NCBI GenBank assembly: GCA_903887375.1
Contig: CAISPN010000052.1
Span: 1-41,940, forward strand
Origin: an uncultured cyanobacterium
GTDB lineage: Bacteria > Cyanobacteriota > Cyanobacteriia > Cyanobacteriales > Microcystaceae
Length of the DNA: 41,940 bases
Direction: 5' to 3'
Position 1 is the first letter of the stretch, and every line of letters begins with the position of its first letter. Positions 8,980-17,269 of this stretch are shown piece by piece. The position numbers and the translations under genes were made by a program. The notes below the pieces were generated by a model. That model ran no database searches and was not told the DNA's origin. It worked only from the letters and a program-made list of their open reading frames with translations.

Positions 8980-9489
8980 ATGTCTATACTCTTGGAATTT
9001 AATCTACAAGATGCTATTAAATCCGATCTAGATATTCCCTGGACGGATTGGTTTGCTACTTGGTTAGAAAACATGGCAGAAAATCTGCCAGAAACAAACC
9101 AACAAGCAGGCTTTGAGTTGAGTCTAAGGTTAACTGATGATTTGGAAATTCAATCGTTAAATTCAACATACCGCTCTCAAGATAAACCAACTGACGTCCT
9201 TGCCTTTGCTGCACTTGAGGTAAAAGTACCTGAGATAACAGAATTTTTGTGTGATCCTCTTTATCTTGGAGATATTATTATTTCTATAGATACGGCCAAG
9301 AAACAGGCTCTTGAGCAAAGTCATTCATTGTCAGAGGAGTTAGCTTGGCTTGCCTCTCACGGACTACTCCATCTACTTGGCTGGGATCATCCCGATGCTG
9401 AAAGTTTAGAGCTCATGTTAGCTAAGCAAGCTAATTTACTTAAAAGTGTAGGAATTCTAGGATCTATTTTGGAAAAGAGGAATCTCTAA
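8980..9489 (+). CDS. ybeY: Endoribonuclease YbeY (16S rRNA maturation)
   Basis: 169 residues with the UPF0054 zinc signature HGLLHLLGWDH; the metal ligands are H127, H131 and H137. The conserved YRSQDKPTDVLAF stretch (64-76) is also present. YbeY is a single-strand endoribonuclease that helps form the 16S rRNA 3' end and acts in ribosome quality control. Start is ATG at 8980, nine bases after the restored DUF3285 stop, and dgkA begins four bases after its stop. The ybeY-dgkA order is common in bacteria. Confidence 0.93.
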   Translation: MSILLEFNLQDAIKSDLDIPWTDWFATWLENMAENLPETNQQAGFELSLRLTDDLEIQSLNSTYRSQDKPTDVLAFAALEVKVPEITEFLCDPLYLGDIIISIDTAKKQALEQSHSLSEELAWLASHGLLHLLGWDHPDAESLELMLAKQANLLKSVGILGSILEKRNL

Positions 9490-9493
9490 AGAT

Positions 9494-9976
9494 ATGGAAT
9501 TTAACTTAAAACCTTTACAACAGAGCCATTCAAGGGGAAAAATAGTCCCTATAGGAATAGTATCTGTTGAAAAGAAAGATGACCCATCTGTTCGTCCTCT
9601 TTCTTGGAAAGTTGCATCTAATCTTCTAGTAAGTTTTCAATACGCAACTGATGGCATACGCTATGCTTTTACTACTCAACGAAATTTTCGTATTCATACA
9701 GTCATCGCAACAGCAGCAGTTTTTCTGGGTTTTGCCTGTAGTTTAAGTTCTTTGGAAATGGCCTTAATTGTTCTGACATCAGCTTTGGTCATGGTACTTG
9801 AGCTTATAAATACCGCATTAGAATCTGTAGTTGATCTGACTATTGGACATTCCTATCACAAGTTGGCTAAAATAGCCAAAGACTGCGCAGCCGGAGCAGT
9901 TTTAATATCAGCACTCACAGCATTATTTGTGGCTGCTTTGATTTTTCTGCCTGCTATCTACCACAAATTTTTTTGA
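9494..9976 (+). CDS. dgkA: Diacylglycerol kinase, prokaryotic DgkA type
   Basis: 160 residues. The core (from about 44) matches the small integral-membrane kinase, with three helices and the active-site pattern E103, N106, E110 (ELINTALE), then K129-D130 (AKD), matching E69, N72, E76, K94 and D95 of E. coli DgkA. It phosphorylates diacylglycerol or undecaprenol at the membrane to recycle lipid carrier. A 43-residue polar N-terminal extension precedes the family core. Start is ATG at 9494. Confidence 0.9.
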   Translation: MEFNLKPLQQSHSRGKIVPIGIVSVEKKDDPSVRPLSWKVASNLLVSFQYATDGIRYAFTTQRNFRIHTVIATAAVFLGFACSLSSLEMALIVLTSALVMVLELINTALESVVDLTIGHSYHKLAKIAKDCAAGAVLISALTALFVAALIFLPAIYHKFF

Positions 9977-10027
9977 GATAGTGCCTGGCTGAACTGCTCG
10001 GACATTAACATTGGGAAAAACAGCATT

Positions 10028-10624
10028 TTGATTCTTGTTATAGATAATTACGATAGTTTCACATATAACTTAGTACAATATTTGGGTGAACTAGGACGCA
10101 CAATCCCTGTAGCATCCGCCATAGAGGTCTATCGCAATGATCAAATTGACTTAAATAGCATAAGAGCGCTACAACCAAGTGCTATAGTTATTTCACCTGG
10201 ACCAGGAAGGCCTGAAGATTCAGGGGTATCATTAGATATTATTGGTAAGTTAGGTTCTAACATTCCTATATTGGGGGTATGTTTGGGACATCAAAGTATT
10301 GGACAGGTTTTTGGAGGTAAAGTTGTGCCTGCACCAGTTTTGATGCATGGGAAAACCTCTCAAATCTACCATAGCAATGTGGGGGTATTTGCCAATCTAG
10401 AAAATCCCTTTGAAGCCACACGCTATCACAGCTTGATTATCGAAGCGGAATCTTTACCTGCTAGTTTGGAAGTTACTGCTTGGCTTGCAGATGGGACAAT
10501 CATGGGAGTTAGACACCGAGATTATCCTCATATTCAGGGAGTGCAGTTTCATCCAGAGAGTATTCTAACCTTAGCAGGCAAGCAGTTATTGAGTAATTTT
10601 TTACTGGAGCTAAGTCCTTTATGA
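10028..10624 (+). CDS. pabA: Anthranilate/aminodeoxychorismate synthase glutamine amidotransferase subunit
   Basis: 198-residue class I glutamine amidotransferase. The triad is C85 (GVCLGHQ), H175 and E177 (HPES). The start motif ILVIDNYDSFTYNLVQ and ISPGPGRPEDSG are typical of the TrpG/PabA group. It feeds ammonia to TrpE for tryptophan or to PabB for folate; many bacteria use one subunit for both, so either symbol may fit. The start is TTG at 10028, where the family N-terminus begins; no ATG gives this end. Its TGA overlaps the next ATG as ATGA. Confidence 0.92.
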   Translation: MILVIDNYDSFTYNLVQYLGELGRTIPVASAIEVYRNDQIDLNSIRALQPSAIVISPGPGRPEDSGVSLDIIGKLGSNIPILGVCLGHQSIGQVFGGKVVPAPVLMHGKTSQIYHSNVGVFANLENPFEATRYHSLIIEAESLPASLEVTAWLADGTIMGVRHRDYPHIQGVQFHPESILTLAGKQLLSNFLLELSPL

Positions 10625-11427
10625 AAAGAAGGGAAATTCTCGGAGCAGGCCTGGCAGCTATGGGAACGATTCTCACCCATCCAGGGTCATCCCTTGCTCT
10701 CAAGGGTAAACCACTTATCGACAACAAATCCCTCTTAGTAGAATGGTTAGGGCAGACCTGTTTTCTTTTTAGTGGAAATGGACAGAAAATCTTAGTAAAT
10801 CCCTTTAGAGCTATAGGCTGTACTGCTGGCTATTCTCTACCTAAGGTCGATGCTGATGTAATCTTAATTAGCAGTTACCTTTGGGATGAAGGGGCTGTAG
10901 AAGACCTTCCAGGTAAGCCGAAAATTCTCTATGATTCAGGTGATTTCAACATTAATGGGATAAAGATACAAGGTATATCCGTACCGCATGATCGGGAAAA
11001 AGGCAGAAGATTTGGGAATAATATTGTCTGGAAATGGCAGCAAGGTGGAATTAATATTCTGCACATGGGCGGGGCGGCCTCTGCTGTTGGAATAGAGCAG
11101 AAAATTCTCATGGGTACTCCCGATCTGGCTTTGATTCCTGTTGGTGGAGGTCCCAAAGCTTATGACCCAAGCGAGGCGAAGCTGGCTCTTGATGCCCTTA
11201 AACCTAAAGTAATGATCCCAACTCAATATCTTACTGAGGCATCTGATCGCAGTAGCTGTGATTTAGTTGGTGTAGAGCAATTTTTGGACTTAGTTAAGGA
11301 TTTCAATATTTCTCAACTTCGCAGTAATAAGATTCGCTTGAGGCCTAAAGATCTCCCAAGCAAAGGTACATTGATTCGAGTTCTTGATTCTCAGTCCCTT
11401 TTGAGCAAAAAAAGTGAAACTAAATAA
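10621..11427 (+). CDS. Exported MBL-fold (UlaG-like) protein with eroded metal site
   Basis: 268 residues. The N-terminus MKRREILGAGLAAMGTIL is a twin-arginine-like signal with a short hydrophobic stretch. The body resembles UlaG-type metallo-beta-lactamase folds: VEWLGQTCFLF, then GINILHMGG, and PDLALIPVGGGPKAYDP near 168-183. The HxHxDH metal motif is absent; its place reads SSYLWDE (84-90). H123 and H148 remain, while the Asp after H148 is Gly. It is therefore probably not a standard binuclear hydrolase. It is coupled to pabA by a 4-base overlap and followed by larB after 5 bases. Function unknown. Confidence 0.75.
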   Translation: MKRREILGAGLAAMGTILTHPGSSLALKGKPLIDNKSLLVEWLGQTCFLFSGNGQKILVNPFRAIGCTAGYSLPKVDADVILISSYLWDEGAVEDLPGKPKILYDSGDFNINGIKIQGISVPHDREKGRRFGNNIVWKWQQGGINILHMGGAASAVGIEQKILMGTPDLALIPVGGGPKAYDPSEAKLALDALKPKVMIPTQYLTEASDRSSCDLVGVEQFLDLVKDFNISQLRSNKIRLRPKDLPSKGTLIRVLDSQSLLSKKSETK

Positions 11428-11432
11428 AATAA

Positions 11433-12230
11433 ATGGATCAAGCAAAAAAACTAGAAAAACTTTTAGAGCAAATATCTAGAGGTGAGCTAACTCCCCAGCA
11501 GGGATTGGAGCAGTTGCGCTATTTTGATTTTGAACCTGTCGGTGATTTTGCCAAGATAGATCATCATCGTCAGTTGAGAACTGGCTTTCCTGAGGTGGTT
11601 TGGGGACCTGGCAAGACCACAAGTCAAATTAAGGCAATAGTCCAGAGTATGCTCAAAAAATCAGCACTTGTTATGGTCACTAGAATAGGACCTGAAGTCG
11701 CCAATGAACTGCAAGAAGAAATCACTGGACTTGTTTACTATCCACAAGCTCGCATCTGCGCTTTTCGAGATGAACACAAAGCAACTAAACGAGCTGGTTT
11801 GATTTCGGTGATTTCAGCCGGTACTGCCGATTTACCTGTAGCCGAAGAAGCTGCTCTAACGGCTGAACTTTGTGGTTTTCAGGTTGAGCGCCTATGGGAT
11901 GTGGGCGTAGCCGGCATACACCGATTACTTTCTCATCAAAGTATTTTGGCGAGAGCAGACGTATTGATTGTGGTAGCTGGCATGGAGGGGGCTCTTCCAA
12001 GTGTTGTAGCTGGCATGGTAGATTGTCCTGTAATTGCTGTACCAACTAGCATAGGCTATGGTACTAGTTTTGGGGGGCTTGCTCCTCTACTTACCATGCT
12101 TAATTCTTGCGCAGCAGGAGTAGCTGTAGTCAATATTGACAATGGTTTTGGATCTGCTATCCTGGCTGGGCAAATTTTGCGTACAGCAACTCGAATCTCA
12201 CTTAATTTAGATAGAGAAAATGCCCATTAA
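11433..12230 (+). CDS. larB: Nickel pincer cofactor biosynthesis protein LarB
   Basis: 265 residues. The C-terminal half is a PurE-like (AIR carboxylase) fold: VISAGTADLPVAEEA, VVAGMEGALPSVVAGM, AVPTSIGYGTSFGG, then LNSCAAGVAVVNIDNGFG, which holds the Cys I associate with LarB catalysis. LarB carboxylates and hydrolyses nicotinic acid adenine dinucleotide, the first step to the nickel pincer cofactor of lactate racemase. larA, larC and larE are not in this window. It is the last gene of the operon and convergent with sepF, 17 bases away. Confidence 0.88.
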   Translation: MDQAKKLEKLLEQISRGELTPQQGLEQLRYFDFEPVGDFAKIDHHRQLRTGFPEVVWGPGKTTSQIKAIVQSMLKKSALVMVTRIGPEVANELQEEITGLVYYPQARICAFRDEHKATKRAGLISVISAGTADLPVAEEAALTAELCGFQVERLWDVGVAGIHRLLSHQSILARADVLIVVAGMEGALPSVVAGMVDCPVIAVPTSIGYGTSFGGLAPLLTMLNSCAAGVAVVNIDNGFGSAILAGQILRTATRISLNLDRENAH

Positions 12231-12247
12231 AGGGCAATTCTCAATAT

Positions 12248-12886
12248 TTATTGAGCCAAGCGGGTAAATTCCGAGTCTATAGGCACTTCCCAAAGATTGG
12301 TAGAAGGTGCGGTGAGGGAGTTAGGACGAGCGCTAGACTTGTTGGCAACATTGAGTTTTCCGCTGATGTTACTTACCTTGACACAATTGGGCGTAAAAAG
12401 AAAAATTCTTTCTCCAACACGCTCTTGATGACCATCTATGGCATGTGTACCTCCGGCAACAAAGTCAAGAGACCTTTGAGCTTCATCTGGATCCATCACG
12501 TTTAAGTTTAATATTACCGACTTACGTTCACGAAGGATTCTAATAACTTGAGGCATCTCATCAAATTTGTGAGGTTCCATGACTACTACTTCAGTCACTG
12601 TGTTTGAGCTGATTTGAGGTAAGCCAATAACATTACTATTATTGTTTTTGGAAGAAGATACCATACTGGTTGATGTTCCTAGTGATTTTGTTTCTGTCGT
12701 CACATTGAAATTCTCCTTGCTGCGGCGAGGAGTGACCTTGGGCGCTTCAAAAGGTATACTTGTATCTTTTGTAGTGGAAAAGTTGGGTTTTAAGCTTGAG
12801 CTTTCCACCCTTTCTTCTTCCTCTTCGTACTCTTCCACCTCTGAAATTCCTACAAAGTCTTTTATTTTGTTTAAAATGCTAGTCAT
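12248..12886 (-). CDS. sepF: Cell division protein SepF (Cdv2)
   Basis: 212 residues. It has an N-terminal amphipathic start ([14 protein letters not shown]) that would bind the membrane, an acidic and then Ser/Thr-rich linker (about 15-100), and the SepF core: [39 protein letters not shown], and [20 protein letters not shown]. SepF links FtsZ to the membrane and bundles it at the septum. A poorly conserved tail follows the core. Start is ATG at 12886. Confidence 0.93.
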   Translation of the reverse strand: MTSILNKIKDFVGISEVEEYEEEEERVESSSLKPNFSTTKDTSIPFEAPKVTPRRSKENFNVTTETKSLGTSTSMVSSSKNNNSNVIGLPQISSNTVTEVVVMEPHKFDEMPQVIRILRERKSVILNLNVMDPDEAQRSLDFVAGGTHAIDGHQERVGERIFLFTPNCVKVSNISGKLNVANKSSARPNSLTAPSTNLWEVPIDSEFTRLAQ

Positions 12887-13093
12887 GTCGTCGTACTGCT
12901 TAATATTGTCTGTGGGTTGATTAATAGCTATCTCGGGAGTCGTTTTTAATAGTTCACTAGTCTAGTAAATTTTCATGATAGTTCAGACCAGAAATTTCCC
13001 CTAGGACTTTCTTTGTAAACCATCAAGGGACTCAACTAGCCCAAGTTCAATCTATCCTAATCAAGTCGTATGAAAACCCCATCTTGTTCCAAT

Positions 13094-13133
13094 TCTAAGA
13101 TATCTCGGCTAAAAAAAAGGACAATATCTTAGA
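13094..13133. repeat. 10-bp inverted repeat upstream of nblA
   Basis: TCTAAGATAT (13094-13103) and ATATCTTAGA (13124-13133) are perfect reverse complements separated by 20 bases that include a run of eight A. It lies about 206 bases upstream of the nblA start. No T tract follows either arm, so it is not a standard terminator. It could be an operator or an RNA stem. Confidence 0.5.
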
Positions 13134-13282
13134 CATCAATATTCATAGTAGCTATGTATTTAAGCAAGGTTACTTAATAAATGTTCGCATTGAGCATTTT
13201 TTTCAAAAAATCCTTGCTAAAAAATAACTTATGTGCATGAATTGATTTTTTTGGCAAATAGATAACGCATATACCAAATTAC

Positions 13283-13312
13283 TTGTCAATTTATTGTTAC
13301 ATTAGTTAAGAT
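13283..13312 (+). promoter_or_regulatory. Candidate sigma70-type promoter of nblA
   Basis: TTGTCA (13283-13288) and TAAGAT (13307-13312) are separated by 18 bases. The -35 matches five of six and the -10 four of six consensus positions. The -10 ends 27 bases before the start codon, which is preceded by a strong AGGAG (13329-13333). Confidence 0.4.
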
Positions 13313-13339
13313 ATAAGCACCTTAGTTGAGGAGTTAACT

Positions 13340-13546
13340 ATGTCTGAACAGATGCCACTATCTTTGGAACAGCAGTTCAACATTAAATCATTTGAAAATG
13401 AGGTAAAAAGCTTAAACCACGAGCAAGCTCTGGAGTTTTTAGTAAAGCTCTATGAGCAAATGCTGCGCAAAGAGAATATGTACAGGGATTTCCTTAAATA
13501 CCAATGGGGTATAGAGTCAAATAATTGGTCCCAACAAAATCCTTAA
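13340..13546 (+). CDS. nblA: Phycobilisome degradation protein NblA
   Basis: 68 residues matching NblA: LSLEQQFNIKSFENEV, then LNHEQALEFLVKLYEQM and a C-terminal YRDFLKYQWG. NblA is a small helical dimer that binds phycobiliproteins and acts as adaptor to Clp protease when nitrogen or other nutrients run out. It shows that this organism has phycobilisomes. Start ATG 13340 has AGGAG six bases upstream. It stands alone with its own upstream region. Confidence 0.95.
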   Translation: MSEQMPLSLEQQFNIKSFENEVKSLNHEQALEFLVKLYEQMLRKENMYRDFLKYQWGIESNNWSQQNP

Positions 13547-13643
13547 AGTGAATTTAATTGTATTGTGCGTGTCCTGCTTTTTGTAAATAATCACCATCAT
13601 TGGAAGATCAATTCGAGCCGCAGGAGACGCCTAGACTCTAAAC

Positions 13644-13689
13644 CTTAACCAAACCATAACCAACTTTTGGCGACACTTAAAGCTAGGAT
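13644..13689 (+). promoter_or_regulatory. Candidate Pho box and -10 element upstream of ppk
   Basis: CTTAACCA (13644-13651), 3 bases, CATAACCA (13655-13662), 3 bases, TTTGGCGA (13666-13673), 10 bases, TAGGAT (13684-13689). Cyanobacterial SphR sites are described as 8-bp units of the form YTTAAYYW spaced by 3 bases. The first unit is a full match, the second has one mismatch and the third is weak. The -10 placement fits a Pho-activated promoter. The start codon of ppk is 57 bases further on. Confidence 0.4.
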
Positions 13690-13745
13690 AGAGGGCAAGA
13701 AGACTGTTTATTTGAATTAACAAACTCTCAATCTAGCCATATCCT

Positions 13746-15878
13746 ATGACTGATCCTAACTTAGATACAACTCAGAACAACTTCCAAAATAGAGAGCTCA
13801 GTTGGCTACAATTCAATGCCAGAGTTTTACATGAGGCTGTAGATTCTAGAACACCTCTTTTAGAAAGGCTAAAATTTTCTGGAATATTTAGTTCCAATCT
13901 GGATGAGTTTTTTATGGTCAGGGTTGCTGCTCTGAAAAAGCAACTTGAAGCCGAAGTTAGCAAACTATCCCCAGATGGCTTGACCCCAGAGGAACAACTT
14001 GTCGAGATCAGCAATTCAGTTCGTCCATTGGTTAAAAAACAAGAAAATTTATTTGAATTTGAACTGAGAAATGAACTTGCCAATCAAGGAATATTGCTGA
14101 AAAATTACGATGATCTCGATGAAAAGCAAAAAGCTTACCTCAAAAGTTATTTCGAAAATCATATTTTTCCTGCTTTAACACCTTTAGCGGTAGATCCCAG
14201 TCATCCTTTTCCCTACATATCCAATCTGAGTTTAAATTTAATAGTAGTAGTCAAAGATCCTGAGACTGATAAGGAGCAATTTGCCAGGCTCAAGATCCCT
14301 AAATCTTATCCTCGGTTCTTCCCTCTGCCTAAAGAGCTATACAAAAGGATTAAAAACGAATCAATTATCTGGATGGGTATCCCGTTAGAGCAAATTGTTG
14401 CCCACAATCTTGAACTGCTTTTTCCAGGTATGTTAATACAAGATTTCTATCCTTTTCGGGTAACTAGAAATGCCGATCTTGCAGTTGCTGAAGATGAGGC
14501 AGATGACCTTTTAATTGCCATTGAACAGGAATTGAGAAAACGTCGTACTGGTAAATCTGCTGTGCGTTTGGAAATTCACAGTTCAACTCCAGAATTTCTT
14601 AGAAATACACTAATCGAAGAGCTAGAAATAGATAAAGAGGATGTCTATGAAACAGAAGGTCTTTTAGCACTTTCAGATTTAATGTCTTTTATCTCTCTAC
14701 CTTTACCCTCTCTCAAGGATAAACCTTGGCAACCCGTAGTCCCAGCGGCCTTTACTAGCGCTAAACCTTCTGATGATCAGCAAGAAAAAAGCCAAGATGT
14801 AGACATATTTAACCTGATTCGCCAGGGCGATATTTTGCTTCACCATCCTTATCAGTCTTTTACTGCCACAGTAGAAGAATTTGTGTCGCAAGCAGCACAT
14901 GATCCTGATGTGCTGGCAATAAAAATGACTGTCTATAGAACTTCTGGGGATTCTCCGATTGTCAAAAATCTAATTGCAGCAGCAGATAACGGTAAACAGG
15001 TAGTAGCTCTTGTTGAACTTAAAGCCCGTTTTGATGAAGAAAATAATATCAACTGGGCCCGACAACTTGAGCAAAGAGGCGTCCATGTTGTCTATGGCTT
15101 AGTTGGGCTAAAAACTCACAGCAAGGTAATCTTAGTAGTCAGGCAAGAAGGTAAGGAGATAAATCGCTATGTCCATATTGGAACAGGTAACTACAATTCC
15201 AAAACAGCAAACTTCTATACTGATTTAGGAATTTTGAGTTGTCGGTCAGAACTAGGTAGCGATCTAACTGATCTATTCAACTTTTTGACGGGTTATTCAA
15301 GACATAAGTCTTATCAGAAGATCTTGGTTGCTCCTATGAGCATGAGAGAAAGAATGATCCAGATGATTAAAAGAGAGAGCGTTAATGCCAAAAGCGGCTC
15401 AGAAGGCAAAATAATTGCCAAGATGAACTCCCTGGTAGATCCTGAAGTGATACTTGCTCTTTATGAGGCTTCCCAAGCCGGCGTAAAGATTGATCTGATT
15501 GTGCGTGGGATCAGCTGTTTACGGGCTAACGTTCCGGGTCTGAGTGAAAATATTCGAGTCATCAGTATTATTGGCAGATTTTTAGAGCACTCGCGTATTT
15601 TCTATTTTCACAATGGTGGCCAACAAGAGATTTACATAGGTAGTGCAGATTGGATGACTCGCAATTTGAGTCGTCGGGTTGAGGTAATCACACCTGTTGA
15701 AGATCCTAAACTAGCCAAAGAACTGATGGAAATTTTGCATTTGCATCTAAGCGATAATCGGCAGGCCTGGGAAATGCAATCTGATGGAACTTATGTTCAG
15801 CGCGTACCATCTGAGGGAGCTGAATTGAGTTGCCAAAAAATACTGATGGAAATAGCTCTCAAAAATGCTGCGAATTAG
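13746..15878 (+). CDS. ppk1: Polyphosphate kinase 1
   Basis: 710 residues, the usual PPK1 length. It has the N-terminal domain (NRELSWLQFNARVLHEA), a head domain, and two phospholipase D-like C-terminal domains. The histidine that is autophosphorylated lies in the segment YVHIGTGNYNSKTANFYTD or the nearby KTHSKVILVV; exact numbering was not attempted. It makes polyphosphate reversibly from ATP. Start is ATG at 13746 without a clear Shine-Dalgarno. Convergent with the next gene, 2 bases apart. Confidence 0.95.
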   Translation: MTDPNLDTTQNNFQNRELSWLQFNARVLHEAVDSRTPLLERLKFSGIFSSNLDEFFMVRVAALKKQLEAEVSKLSPDGLTPEEQLVEISNSVRPLVKKQENLFEFELRNELANQGILLKNYDDLDEKQKAYLKSYFENHIFPALTPLAVDPSHPFPYISNLSLNLIVVVKDPETDKEQFARLKIPKSYPRFFPLPKELYKRIKNESIIWMGIPLEQIVAHNLELLFPGMLIQDFYPFRVTRNADLAVAEDEADDLLIAIEQELRKRRTGKSAVRLEIHSSTPEFLRNTLIEELEIDKEDVYETEGLLALSDLMSFISLPLPSLKDKPWQPVVPAAFTSAKPSDDQQEKSQDVDIFNLIRQGDILLHHPYQSFTATVEEFVSQAAHDPDVLAIKMTVYRTSGDSPIVKNLIAAADNGKQVVALVELKARFDEENNINWARQLEQRGVHVVYGLVGLKTHSKVILVVRQEGKEINRYVHIGTGNYNSKTANFYTDLGILSCRSELGSDLTDLFNFLTGYSRHKSYQKILVAPMSMRERMIQMIKRESVNAKSGSEGKIIAKMNSLVDPEVILALYEASQAGVKIDLIVRGISCLRANVPGLSENIRVISIIGRFLEHSRIFYFHNGGQQEIYIGSADWMTRNLSRRVEVITPVEDPKLAKELMEILHLHLSDNRQAWEMQSDGTYVQRVPSEGAELSCQKILMEIALKNAAN

Positions 15879-15880
15879 AG

Positions 15881-17269
15881 TTAGATCCAACTTTGTAGAA
15901 GCATTCTCTGGTTAAATTCATCTTGAGAAAGTGGTGAGCCCAAATATATGGGTAACCAGAAAATAAATGCTAAGGTTATCAATGCAAGAGCTAATACACC
16001 AGCAAATTTAAAAACAATTTTGCTGCTAGTGAGCCAGCCATCTATAAACCAAGCTAAGGCTAATAGGGAAAAAGTATATGCTTCGATATAGTGATAGAAA
16101 AATATACAGCGGGTAACCTTTATCCAGGGTAGAAGATTAGCCAAGTAATTAATTACTATATAAGTAATAATCCAGTTATTTGGCGAAAATAATCCCTTTT
16201 TCCCTAGCAAAAGCCAAAGCAACAAAGAAAATACTGCTAAAGTTGATAGCCAAAGAGCAATGGGATTAGCCATGGAATGGACATCATGAATAATATGATT
16301 AGATTGCTTGTAGTAGTAAGCAATTGGTCTTAGCATTAAAATCCAGCTATACCAAGTTGAGCAATAGGGATGAACTGCAGGTCCACTCTTAATATTTTCA
16401 TGATAGTTAAGTATTTGGTATTGCATTTCCCAAAAATCATATTCAGGATTCATTATTAGATGAGGAATCCAAAGAATACTATAAGTGATAATACCTATAA
16501 CAGTAAGAATTAAAAGATGATATAGAGGATTAATTAAAGTCAAATTATCGAGAGGATATTTCGAAAAAACACTAGAGTAATTCTCAACAATAACTTTCTG
16601 TAATAATTTTTCGGGCTTTTTAATTTCTCTTGGATACTTCCAGAAAGAGGCTAAAAACCCCAAAATAATCATCAAACAAACCCCCAAAAAAAACCACAAA
16701 CCATTCCATTTAATACAGGCTGCGGCTCCAAAAAATATGCCTGATAAAATCAGATATTTAATAGCTAAAGAACGCCGAGAAAGATATATCAGAAAAAACA
16801 AATTACCCAGCAATCCAAAAATTACTATATAAATATTATTAAGAGCATAGCGAGATTCAACTAAAAAGATGCCATCTAGAGAAATCAAAAATGCAGCTAT
16901 GATTGAATAGCTTCGCCTTAAGGTCAGCTTGAGGGCTAAAGCAGCAGCCAAAAGAGGAATAAATGCGCCACTAAGGGCATTGATCCAACGATAGCTCAAA
17001 GTAGATCTCATGCTGCCGGTTAAATTATTGACCATCTCTGAAGAAGCATCAAAAAAAGAGCCCAGAGAGATCCCCAAGGCAATAATATATTGGCTCAAAG
17101 GGGGATGAGAATTAAAAAAATGAGTATTAGTTAGGTAATCATTGGCGAATTTTGCATAATAAACTTCATCAAAAACCAGCTCATTAAACTGTCCTAAGTT
17201 CCAAAAACGTAGAATCAAAGAAAATAGAAAAATGACAAACAAAGTTGACCAATACCAAAAAACTCTCAT
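15881..17269 (-). CDS. PMT-type glycosyltransferase (GT39-like)
   Basis: 462-residue multi-spanning protein. The first loop carries the acidic pair in ELVFDEVYYAKF and the following SHPPLSQY, the hallmark of protein O-mannosyltransferases and related lipid-sugar-dependent GT-C enzymes. About ten hydrophobic segments follow, with the second large loop near HPYCSTWYSWILMLRP. It would use a polyprenyl-phosphate sugar on the outer face of the membrane; the acceptor is unknown. Its ATG overlaps the TGA of the FetB-like gene as ATGA, so the two are co-translated. Confidence 0.85.
   Translation of the reverse strand: MRVFWYWSTLFVIFLFSLILRFWNLGQFNELVFDEVYYAKFANDYLTNTHFFNSHPPLSQYIIALGISLGSFFDASSEMVNNLTGSMRSTLSYRWINALSGAFIPLLAAALALKLTLRRSYSIIAAFLISLDGIFLVESRYALNNIYIVIFGLLGNLFFLIYLSRRSLAIKYLILSGIFFGAAACIKWNGLWFFLGVCLMIILGFLASFWKYPREIKKPEKLLQKVIVENYSSVFSKYPLDNLTLINPLYHLLILTVIGIITYSILWIPHLIMNPEYDFWEMQYQILNYHENIKSGPAVHPYCSTWYSWILMLRPIAYYYKQSNHIIHDVHSMANPIALWLSTLAVFSLLLWLLLGKKGLFSPNNWIITYIVINYLANLLPWIKVTRCIFFYHYIEAYTFSLLALAWFIDGWLTSSKIVFKFAGVLALALITLAFIFWLPIYLGSPLSQDEFNQRMLLQSWI

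Larger units (their letters stand above)
12887..13339. other. Longest gene-free stretch, between sepF and nblA
   Basis: 453 bases without a convincing gene. The only open frames are about 20 codons or fewer and lack a ribosome-binding site. It contains a long inverted repeat (13094-13133) and the candidate nblA promoter (13283-13312), and is AT-rich with several A and T runs near 13200. It probably holds divergent promoters for sepF and nblA. I found no clear GTA-N8-TAC NtcA site. Confidence 0.6.

Noticed and set aside
8916-9002. Frame-0 tail of the DUF3285 gene as a real C-terminus
   Set aside because: It does not resemble the family, overlaps ybeY by 23 bases, and the alternative frame gives a family-like helix and a well-placed stop.
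12221-12255. Two small hairpins between larB and sepF as a bidirectional terminator
   Set aside because: The stems are only 5 and 7 bp (the latter with a 2-base loop and overlapping the sepF stop), and neither is followed by a T tract.
13547-13643. A tRNA-like or small RNA gene between nblA and ppk (string TTCGAGCC)
   Set aside because: No acceptor stem or anticodon arm could be paired around it.
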